Assembly: GCA_900548485.1 (NCBI GenBank)
Contig: URKL01000086.1
Location: forward strand, 1-7,433
Source: an uncultured Succinatimonas sp.
Lineage (GTDB): Bacteria > Pseudomonadota > Gammaproteobacteria > Enterobacterales > Succinivibrionaceae
Direction: 5' to 3'
DNA: 7,433 bases
Part shown: positions 1-6,704 of the stretch, piece after piece
How positions within the stretch are numbered: position 1 is the stretch's first letter
Layout of the letters: every line of letters begins with the position of its first letter
Position numbers and translations under genes: made by a program
Notes under the pieces: model-generated
Told to the model about the DNA's origin: nothing
The model's input: the letters and a program-made list of their open reading frames with translations, nothing else
Databases searched by the model: none

Positions 1-1
1 G

Positions 2-1210
2 GTGGTACCAGAGGTTAAAATTGGCGAGTTATGTATTTTAAGAAATCCTGGCGAAAATTGGTCCTTGCGCGCTGAGGTAGTGGGCTTTTCTAAAAATACC
101 GCATTGTTAACGCCTTTAGGCGATCTTGAGGGTATTTCCTTTCATACTGAAGTCATTCCCACAGGTTCGGTTTTATCTGTACCTGTAGGAGAGGAATTAT
201 TAGGGCGCGTTATCAATGGTGTTGGTGATGTTGCCGATGGCAAGGGGCCTTTAAATACCCATAAGTTTTATCCTGTTTATGCCGATCCGCCACAAGCTAT
301 GACCCGTAAACTCATCACAAAACCTATAAGTCTAGGCCTTAGGGTTTTAGATGGAGTGCTTACCTGTGGTGAAGGTCAACGTATGGGTATTTTTGCCGCC
401 GCCGGTGGTGGTAAATCAACCTTATTGTCCTCAATCATCAAAGGTTGTTCCGCTGAAATCTGTGTTTTAGCGCTCATAGGTGAGCGTGGTCGTGAGGTAC
501 GAGAGTTTATTGAGCACGATTTAGGTCCTGAGGGTATGAAAAAAACCGTATTGGTAATTTCAACTTCAGATAGATCGTCAATGGAGCGTTTAAAAGCAGC
601 TTATACCGCTACAGCTGTAGCTGAATATTTTCGTGATCAAGGCAAGAGCGTGTTATTGATGATGGACTCAGTTACCCGCTTTGGACGTGCACAGCGTGAA
701 ATTGGTTTAGCTGCAGGAGAGCCCCCAACTCGTCGTGGTTTCCCTCCTTCGGTATTTTCAACTTTGCCAAAGCTTATGGAGCGCGCTGGTAATTCTGATA
801 AAGGTTCAATTACAGCCTTATATACAGTTTTAGTTGAAGGCGATGATATGACAGAGCCGATTGCTGATGAAACTCGCTCAATTTTAGATGGACATATTAT
901 TTTGTCGCGAAAATTAGCCTCACAAAATCATTATCCAGCTATCGATGTCTTAGCCTCGGTAAGCCGTGTAATGAATAATATCGTAAGTCCTGAACATAAG
1001 GCCGCGGCGGCTAAATTGCGTAAGATTTTGGCAAAATATGCTGAAATTGAGCTTTTAGTGCAGATTGGTGAATATCAAAAAGGCTCTGATGCTCAGGCAG
1101 ATTTTGCCTTAGAAAAAATCTCGGCAGTTAATGCTTTTTTAAAGCAAGGACTTCTTGAAAAATCCTCTTTTGAGGAGACATTAAAGAAGCTTATTGAGGT
1201 AGTGTCTTAA
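2..1210 (+). CDS. sctN: Type III secretion system export ATPase SctN (YscN/EscN/HrcN family), 5' end missing
   Basis: This is the cytoplasmic hexameric ATPase at the base of the injectisome, which releases chaperones from effectors and unfolds them for export. Visible are 402 residues with an intact C-terminus. An N-terminal beta-barrel region (about 1-75) is followed by Walker A GGGKST (residues 135-140), the [10 protein letters not shown] segment with the presumed catalytic Glu161, a Walker B-like strand ending [16 protein letters not shown] (about 218-233), [13 protein letters not shown] (278-290), [12 protein letters not shown] with the likely arginine finger Arg322, and IGEYQKG (355-361). 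[11 protein letters not shown] and the [13 protein letters not shown] region follow the T3SS branch rather than FliI. Family members run about 430-450 residues, and Walker A sits some 37 residues early here. The true start therefore lies left of the window, and the GTG at position 2 is an internal Val codon. No apparatus gene follows directly; a 171-bp gap separates it from the chaperone gene. Confidence 0.95.
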   Translation: MVPEVKIGELCILRNPGENWSLRAEVVGFSKNTALLTPLGDLEGISFHTEVIPTGSVLSVPVGEELLGRVINGVGDVADGKGPLNTHKFYPVYADPPQAMTRKLITKPISLGLRVLDGVLTCGEGQRMGIFAAAGGGKSTLLSSIIKGCSAEICVLALIGERGREVREFIEHDLGPEGMKKTVLVISTSDRSSMERLKAAYTATAVAEYFRDQGKSVLLMMDSVTRFGRAQREIGLAAGEPPTRRGFPPSVFSTLPKLMERAGNSDKGSITALYTVLVEGDDMTEPIADETRSILDGHIILSRKLASQNHYPAIDVLASVSRVMNNIVSPEHKAAAAKLRKILAKYAEIELLVQIGEYQKGSDAQADFALEKISAVNAFLKQGLLEKSSFEETLKKLIEVVS

Positions 1211-1223
1211 ATATATAAGAGAT

Positions 1224-1266
1224 ATGGACATTCATTTTTTGATGAAGTTAGAAATTGAATGTCAAT
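1224..1266 (+). repeat. Inverted repeat (hairpin) just after sctN
   Basis: GACATTCA (1227-1234) pairs exactly with TGAATGTC (1256-1263). After one mismatch the stem continues inward with three A-T pairs and one G-T pair, around an 11-nt loop (1240-1250). Two outer A-T pairs lie beyond a G-A mismatch. It starts 14 bp after the sctN stop. No T-run follows the right arm, so it is not a standard intrinsic terminator. It could be a 3'-end stabilising structure or a processing site for the upstream operon mRNA. The pairing is seen directly; the role is inferred. Confidence 0.5.
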
Positions 1267-1345
1267 CTCCCTGGGTAGATCACATAATCAAAAATCCTAC
1301 TATTATTTTCTATCGTTTTCTACTACTTTATTTTAAATAATCACC

Positions 1346-1351
1346 TATAAT
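1346..1351 (+). promoter_or_regulatory. Candidate -10 element for the chaperone-effector unit
   Basis: A perfect TATAAT lies 30 bp before the chaperone ATG, in an AT-rich stretch. At 15-19 bp spacing upstream no hexamer resembles TTGACA (the 17-bp option is CTACTT), and there is no TG extension before the -10. If this is a promoter it probably needs an activator. No GGAACC-type hrp box is visible between 1211 and 1381. In DNA this AT-rich a chance TATAAT is possible. Confidence 0.45.
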
Positions 1352-1352
1352 A

Positions 1353-1364
1353 AACGTAACGTTA
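1353..1364 (+). promoter_or_regulatory. Possible operator: AACGT direct repeat ending in palindrome TAACGTTA
   Basis: AACGT occurs twice in tandem (1353-1357 and 1358-1362), and TAACGTTA (1357-1364) is a perfect 8-bp palindrome. It lies immediately after the candidate -10, where transcription would begin, a place where a bound regulator would block or modulate initiation. The sequence is seen; a regulatory function is only suggested. The site is short enough to be chance. Confidence 0.25.
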
Positions 1365-1381
1365 ATTTTAAGGTTTAGCTT

Positions 1382-1864
1382 ATGTTAGATATAGATGATT
1401 TAAATCTCAAAATAAAAGAGACGAATCTTACCTTACTAGGTAAAGATGGCTTTAGTTGCACTATTGTAGATAATGCCCCCCTTTATCTTTATGCCTTAAA
1501 GGGAGGATTGTTAATGTATTATCTAGCTCAAAATTTAAATGATAGTGATATGCATAATTCTGAGCTTTTAGTAAAAGTGCTCTCTTTAAATGTCCCTTCA
1601 AATAAATACCCCAATTTAAAATTAGGTCTTGATACTAAACAAAAGATCTTGTGGATCTCTGTCTTTAAACGTGAAGGAGATCTTTTAAATAATAATTTTT
1701 CAAATCTTTATGATGATTTTATTGAAAATGCTGTGGCTTTAAAACATGAACTCATTGCATCTTTAGCAAATAGCACCAAAGCTGAATCAGCTAAAGATAA
1801 CCAAGCTTCTTTTAACAATGATGATCTTTTAGCAAGCTTTAGATCCAATATGCTCTCTATTTGA
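1382..1864 (+). CDS. Class I type III secretion chaperone, CesT/DspF-like
   Basis: This 160-aa acidic cytoplasmic protein (20 Asp/Glu against 15 Lys/Arg) has the layout of single-effector T3SS chaperones. It has a short N-terminal helix (about 3-14), a strand-rich part (about 15-45), a central hydrophobic segment (60-70), LGLD (81-84) followed by the strand ILWISVF (89-95), and a long amphipathic C-terminal helix (about 106-129). The last part, with FIENAVALKHELI (113-125), strongly resembles the end of DspF, the chaperone of DspE, as I recall it. A polar tail of about 30 residues (131-160) goes beyond the usual length of this family. The start is supported by AAGG at 1370-1373, 8 nt before ATG. 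The stop overlaps the ribosome-binding site of the next gene, so the giant protein downstream is its likely client. Such chaperones act as dimers that wrap an N-terminal segment of their effector. The fold is inferred from pattern, not computed. Confidence 0.8.
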   Translation: MLDIDDLNLKIKETNLTLLGKDGFSCTIVDNAPLYLYALKGGLLMYYLAQNLNDSDMHNSELLVKVLSLNVPSNKYPNLKLGLDTKQKILWISVFKREGDLLNNNFSNLYDDFIENAVALKHELIASLANSTKAESAKDNQASFNNDDLLASFRSNMLSI

Positions 1865-1876
1865 GGAAGATTTATG
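1862..1876 (+). promoter_or_regulatory. Ribosome-binding site overlapping the chaperone stop codon
   Basis: GAGGAAG (1863-1869) begins inside the TGA stop of the chaperone gene and lies 4 nt before the ATG at 1874. Only 9 bp separate the two reading frames. This fixes the start of the giant gene and implies one transcript with coupled translation, as expected for a chaperone and its effector. Confidence 0.8.
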
Positions 1877-4800
1877 TCTGATACTATTCGTAGTTTAAAC
1901 TCCGCTACCGCTTTAAATACTAATGTAAGTGTAGAAAAAACTCCTAGCTCACATGACATAAGTATTGGTAAAAGCGTTGCTACTAATACAAGCAGTGTAG
2001 ATACAAGCTCTATATCTAACACACAAATAAATACAACAACAATTCAAAGCGATAATTTAGGAGTTTTTTCTACTAGTATCACGGCCTCGGCTGCGGTTAA
2101 AGAGGCGATTGTCACTCTTGCTGAAAATAAAGATGCATCTTTAGCTGATTTTAAAGAACTCTATACAAAGTTCTCAGGTGAAGCAAACCGCGCATATATT
2201 GATGTAGCTATACAAAGCTATATTGCTGTAAGTTGCGGTGAAATGGATTTTGAAATTTTAGGTAAGGATGAGACTTTTCAAAGATTAGCTACCATTATGT
2301 GGGACATAGCAAAGAGCGATGATTTAAATACTCTTTTAGATCTTCAAAAAGAGCTTACAGCTTTAGTGAAAGATGCTGCTTCATTGAAGGATAATGAGAG
2401 TATGGCCTCTTTAGCAAGTAATCCTAAGTTAAATGAGATCTTTTTGTTTTTAGATGAGGCTATTGCCAATAAGGCAACCTTAGTTAGTATTTTAGAGAAT
2501 AATAAAGATCTTGAGTCTCAGCCTATAGAAACAGTGAATGAGGATGACTTTGTTAAGTTAAAAGACATTCAAAATCAAGGAAATTTTAATGCCGCCGTCT
2601 TAGGTGATCTTGAGATGAAATTTAAGGCTTTAGAGGATTCGTTTTCTAGTAAAGCTCAAGAGCAAGAGCGTTTTGTCTCTCATATGCAAAGTAAGATATC
2701 AGCTTTTGATGAAGTACATGATGATATCTCAGCTTTAAAGGAGCAATGTGCAGGAAATACCGCCTTATTATCGCAGTTACAAGCTTTATCAACAGCTAAT
2801 AAAGATAGCTTACTTGCACAAATTAACTCTATTACAGATGATGAAAATCTTTCTAATACTGAGAAATTTAATAAATTAAAAACTCTAAGTTCCTCTATTG
2901 ACAGATTAACCTTAGATGAAGATGCTTTTCTTTTAAAGAGTACGATTATTTCAAAGCTTCAGATACAATATGGCATTTCAGATGCTACTTTATCAGTATC
3001 TCATGATAAGTTAGGCTTTACTCAAACCTTAAAATATATCGATATTCTAGCTAATTGTGGCGATAATGATTTAGGATTTGGTCCTATTTCTCAAGACCCA
3101 GTATTTTTAGATGCGCTATGTGCCACTATAACGCAAAATGATCCAAAGATTAGTTTATATCTTTTCCAAATTCTTTCAGAGTCAAATCTTAGCGGTAATA
3201 CTCCAGAAGTTCTTTCAAAGTTAGAGAACTTAGCTTCAGCTTTAGCCTTAAATAATGTTAAAGGTGCTTTAGAGTTAAGTTATATTTTAGATACCTTATC
3301 TTTAGTAGATCTTAAATCTCGACCTGAGTTTAAACTGGAGAAATTTGATAGCGAATCATTATTAAAATTAGCATCAGCTTTTGAGAACAGCAACGATAAT
3401 AGCTTTAGTAATATTTCCCCAACTATTGCAAATTGTGCTTTCTTGCTCTTTAAGCTTGAGCAAAATCTTTATGGCGATATTGCTATGGATGACTCTCAAG
3501 CTTTCATGACTAAGGTTCAAGATGTAAATCCACAGCTATATGATTATATCCAAAAACATAGCTCAGGCTTACCTAAAAACATCAATGCTGGAGTTATTGC
3601 AACCTTTAAGTTCAATCAAGCTTTATTAGCTCGTGAGACCAATCGTAAAACCTTATTATCTCTTGATCCTGATTATGTGGCGTATACCAATGAAAAAAGG
3701 CTTTTGCGCATGATGGAGTCTTATTTGGGATTAAATTCCCAAAGTCACTCTATTACAGCTAAAAGCCTACAGGAAACTATCAAAAAAATTTCACAAAATG
3801 AAATTGATTCTTTGGATATTCCTAAATATAGCCAAGAACAGATTAAGCAATTTATATTACATAACTTTGAGGGATTTGTAGCATCTTTAAATCAAACTAA
3901 GCATTTAGATGCTTTACTTCATATGGCGGATAAAAAAATTCCTGCAGGTGAAAAAGCTCAAGTTACTTTAGACAGTTTAGCTACTCTTGATGTTTTAGGT
4001 GAAACAGTTGCCTATCAATTATTAGCCATAGCGCAAAATACCATATTTTCGGTTAAAGATATGTCGGATACTATGCTCAAAGAATTGGGGCTTGATCCGC
4101 AAAATATTCAGCTAGAGAACCTTGTCGATGCGATTGTTAAACTTGCAGCTAAGCCCATGTCTAATATCGAAATTCGAGCTTTAGCCAAAAGTTATATTGA
4201 AATCTCTCAATTAGAAAACAAATTAGGGCGTCTGAAATCTATAAATAATTTAAGAGAAGCTCTTAATGCTAAATTATCGATGTTGGAAGGAATTTCTTAT
4301 CAAACAGTCGACAATATAATGGGGCTTTTAGATATTGATGATGCTGATGCTCAACGAGCACGTAAATTTATTACTTCAAGCATAATTTCATCGCATTTAA
4401 ATCTTCAAGATCTAAGTGGTTTCTTAGACAAAAGCTATATAAAGTCTTTAGAAAAAGAAATTAATTCTTTAAATAAAAAAACAAAAGATGAACAAGCAAT
4501 ACAAATTGCGCAAAGCAATGTTTCTTTAATAGTTGATAAACTTTCTGAATCGCAAATTAATTTCTTAGTCATAAATCAACTTTTATCTAATCTCTCCTCG
4601 ATAAAAGATAAGACGGATAATTATTTAAAACTTGCTGATTTTAATTTTGATTATGACAAGTTAAAAGATCTTTTAGATAACTTTGAAAAAACTGGTAATA
4701 AGCAAATAAAGGCACAAATTATTGGACAAATTCGAGAGATGTTTACAGAAAACATCTTAGATCGCCTTAAGTTTCAAATAGCCATTAAAGACCACAGAGA

Positions 4801-6628
4801 TAAAGCTCGTTTGGAGAACGCTGCTGCAGTAGAACATGGCGTAAAAAAAGCCTTAGAATCAAAAGGCGATATTAGAGATTTTATTGGTAAGCAATTAAAA
4901 CGTTCAGTGTTAGCTAATGTAAATACCTTAAATAAGATCTTAGATATTGGCGACGGTATCAATACTTATCAGAATAAGCAATTTAGACTTTTTATGAAGA
5001 TGCATAATGATAAGAATTTTGCAGATACTGTGCTTTCTGTTGCCGTATTTAATGCGATGACAGCCATGGGAATTACTTCTATCAGAGGCTTTAAGAGTGA
5101 ATTAAATAAAATAAGTCCAGATGGAAAGACCAAAAATTATGATAGAGCTTTAAATGCCATGAAGGATGCGATGCATGATTTAGGCCTACCTTTTGGAATC
5201 TGTGACGATCTCGCTGTCGGCTTTTTAAATGATCCTCATCTCTCACTTAGACTTTCTGGTATTGCCTTAAAGGAAGGCCTTATCAATTTAAATCACAGCA
5301 TTAGATCTGCGATTGTAGAAGGAGGGGAAGCTAAAGGGGCTCAAGGTATTATTAAAGCTGAAGTCTTTAGATCTCAAGTTGAACATCTTTTGGATAATCT
5401 AGATGTAAATCAAGGGGTAAGCTTTGATAGGGATTTAAACGTTGAGGTTTTTTCAGCTGAAGTTTCTGATAATGCTAAAGTCTCAGTAGCATTAGGAGCA
5501 CATAGTTTATTTGGTTTTGAAAAGTCGGCAGAGGGCTTTGTCTTTAGTTTAGATGCTGAACTTTATGCTAAAGTTGAGGCTTCACTTGAAGGTATTGAAA
5601 AAGGTAATGTGAGTTTTGAGGCACAAGCCGAAGCTAAAGTTAAGGGTGGATCTCATGTAAATCTTACCTTTAAAAATACAGATAGCGCTGCTACTTTCAT
5701 TGCTAATATTATGACCTTTGCTTACGATAGTTTTAATGTCAATGTAGCCACCAATGTAAGTCAAGATTTTAATATAGGGGCTAGTGCACAAGCTGAAGCT
5801 AGCGCCTCTGTAAATATTTTAGAGATGGGGGATATCAATACTAACGTCACAGCTGGTGTTACTTTATCATTGTCTGGTGCCATTGAAACCTCACGAGGCT
5901 TTTCTTTAAATCATAAGATTAAGACCTATGATTTTGATGCTCAAGCAACATTATCAGCTGGGGTAACTTTAGAGATAGACAGTGATGCTGTAAAGGAACA
6001 CGCTCAAGAACTTGGAGATACTATTGCAGGTAGCGATTTTGTTATTAATGCTGGTAAATCTTTAGGGGAAAATTTACCTGTATTAGAAGATACTGTTTCA
6101 CAACAAATAGAAGATCTTCCTGATAATCTTGCTGATGGAGCTGAAAGTCTTACAGAGCGCGCTAATGAAGCTATAGATGAAAAGTTGGGGATTAAAAAAG
6201 AACTAAGCTTTATTCATCATAATCATATTGAGGTACATAATGACACCTTAAATAAAGATGCTTTAGTCTCAATTACTTCAAATATCAGTATTAGACCGCC
6301 ATTTGAAAAAACAGGTATTGTTACAGCTTTAATTTCCTATGGTTTGTCTCAAGCTGAGGCTAATCGTTTAGCTGACAATATTCTAAGCCAAAATCCACAA
6401 GAGATCTCCGCTATTACCTTAAATCGCGAAGCTGTCTTAAGTAATGTGCAAAAGGATACATTAAAAGATCCTAGTCTTAAGGACATTAGTAAATTAACCT
6501 TTAGTCCGCAGTCAATTACTGTTGAATATAATGAGACCACTTTAAGAGAAAAGAAAACCTCACTTCTTATCTACCACAATCAAGAACGAGCTTTTAGCAG
6601 TGTAAAACGTGAAATTGCTGTAGCTTAA
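1874..6628 (+). CDS. Giant type III effector with AvrE/DspE-like C-terminal region
   Basis: This 1584-aa protein is probably injected into host cells. Residues 1-60 are Ser/Thr/Asn-rich (31 of 60), with no signal peptide, like a type III signal. About 70-1030 looks alpha-helical, with a coiled-coil-like stretch near 255-350, and I recognise no domain there. From about 1060 the order of local motifs follows the AvrE/DspE family: MGIT (1065-1068), NYD (1088-1090), LLDNLD then GVSFDR (1172-1186), alternating amphipathic Gly/Ala/Ser-rich beta strands (about 1182-1370), an acidic helical linker (about 1371-1445), a beta-plus-helix segment, and a final SLLIYHNQERAFSSVKREI (1563-1581). In AvrE proteins the matching region forms a membrane pore. 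The only Trp is W143, so there is no WxxxE motif. The C-terminus ends without a dilysine signal and is some 40 residues shorter than DspE. Local GC is near 30%, below both flanks. A large adhesin is a weaker alternative, since no export signal or membrane anchor is seen. An effector role is well supported; AvrE membership is likely but rests on recall. Confidence 0.7.
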   Translation: MSDTIRSLNSATALNTNVSVEKTPSSHDISIGKSVATNTSSVDTSSISNTQINTTTIQSDNLGVFSTSITASAAVKEAIVTLAENKDASLADFKELYTKFSGEANRAYIDVAIQSYIAVSCGEMDFEILGKDETFQRLATIMWDIAKSDDLNTLLDLQKELTALVKDAASLKDNESMASLASNPKLNEIFLFLDEAIANKATLVSILENNKDLESQPIETVNEDDFVKLKDIQNQGNFNAAVLGDLEMKFKALEDSFSSKAQEQERFVSHMQSKISAFDEVHDDISALKEQCAGNTALLSQLQALSTANKDSLLAQINSITDDENLSNTEKFNKLKTLSSSIDRLTLDEDAFLLKSTIISKLQIQYGISDATLSVSHDKLGFTQTLKYIDILANCGDNDLGFGPISQDPVFLDALCATITQNDPKISLYLFQILSESNLSGNTPEVLSKLENLASALALNNVKGALELSYILDTLSLVDLKSRPEFKLEKFDSESLLKLASAFENSNDNSFSNISPTIANCAFLLFKLEQNLYGDIAMDDSQAFMTKVQDVNPQLYDYIQKHSSGLPKNINAGVIATFKFNQALLARETNRKTLLSLDPDYVAYTNEKRLLRMMESYLGLNSQSHSITAKSLQETIKKISQNEIDSLDIPKYSQEQIKQFILHNFEGFVASLNQTKHLDALLHMADKKIPAGEKAQVTLDSLATLDVLGETVAYQLLAIAQNTIFSVKDMSDTMLKELGLDPQNIQLENLVDAIVKLAAKPMSNIEIRALAKSYIEISQLENKLGRLKSINNLREALNAKLSMLEGISYQTVDNIMGLLDIDDADAQRARKFITSSIISSHLNLQDLSGFLDKSYIKSLEKEINSLNKKTKDEQAIQIAQSNVSLIVDKLSESQINFLVINQLLSNLSSIKDKTDNYLKLADFNFDYDKLKDLLDNFEKTGNKQIKAQIIGQIREMFTENILDRLKFQIAIKDHRDKARLENAAAVEHGVKKALESKGDIRDFIGKQLKRSVLANVNTLNKILDIGDGINTYQNKQFRLFMKMHNDKNFADTVLSVAVFNAMTAMGITSIRGFKSELNKISPDGKTKNYDRALNAMKDAMHDLGLPFGICDDLAVGFLNDPHLSLRLSGIALKEGLINLNHSIRSAIVEGGEAKGAQGIIKAEVFRSQVEHLLDNLDVNQGVSFDRDLNVEVFSAEVSDNAKVSVALGAHSLFGFEKSAEGFVFSLDAELYAKVEASLEGIEKGNVSFEAQAEAKVKGGSHVNLTFKNTDSAATFIANIMTFAYDSFNVNVATNVSQDFNIGASAQAEASASVNILEMGDINTNVTAGVTLSLSGAIETSRGFSLNHKIKTYDFDAQATLSAGVTLEIDSDAVKEHAQELGDTIAGSDFVINAGKSLGENLPVLEDTVSQQIEDLPDNLADGAESLTERANEAIDEKLGIKKELSFIHHNHIEVHNDTLNKDALVSITSNISIRPPFEKTGIVTALISYGLSQAEANRLADNILSQNPQEISAITLNREAVLSNVQKDTLKDPSLKDISKLTFSPQSITVEYNETTLREKKTSLLIYHNQERAFSSVKREIAVA

Positions 6629-6661
6629 GGAAGAGCGTCTCCGTTAATTTTCGCAAATAAA

Positions 6662-6696
6662 AAACTGAGCTTAAATAAAATTTTTAAGCTCAGTTT
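6662..6696. terminator. Bidirectional intrinsic terminator between convergent genes
   Basis: A perfect 14-bp stem (6662-6675 with 6683-6696, core CTGAGCTTAAA) closes a 7-nt loop. The right arm ends in TTT and is followed by ATTTT; on the other strand the stem is followed by TTTTATTTG. It lies 33 bp after the effector stop and 8 bp beyond the phosphatase stop, so it can end transcripts arriving from both sides. Confidence 0.9.
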
Positions 6697-6704
6697 ATTT
6701 TGGG

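Noticed and set aside
2..4. GTG at position 2 as the start of sctN.
   Set aside because: It falls inside the conserved N-terminal beta-barrel region, and Walker A would sit about 37 residues too early. The gene is cut by the window edge.
2..1210. Flagellar ATPase FliI instead of SctN.
   Set aside because: [28 protein letters not shown] and the [13 protein letters not shown] region follow the YscN/EscN/HrcN branch, and a secretion chaperone and an effector-like gene lie downstream.
1224..1340. A 38-codon open frame on the + strand in the gap after sctN, beginning MDIHFLMK.
   Set aside because: AAGAGA lies only 1 nt from the ATG, too close for a good ribosome-binding site. The frame overlaps the hairpin and abuts the promoter region, and the peptide has no recognisable pattern.
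1708..2022. A 104-codon open frame on the minus strand across the chaperone-effector junction.
   Set aside because: It is antisense to two well-supported genes, and its Leu/Ser-rich translation is typical of the reverse of AT-rich coding DNA.
5417..5985. The strand-rich region of the giant protein as an autotransporter or outer-membrane barrel of the bacterium itself.
   Set aside because: There is no Sec signal peptide, no C-terminal aromatic barrel signature (the protein ends in AVA), and about 200 residues follow the strands. The adjacent chaperone fits a type III substrate.
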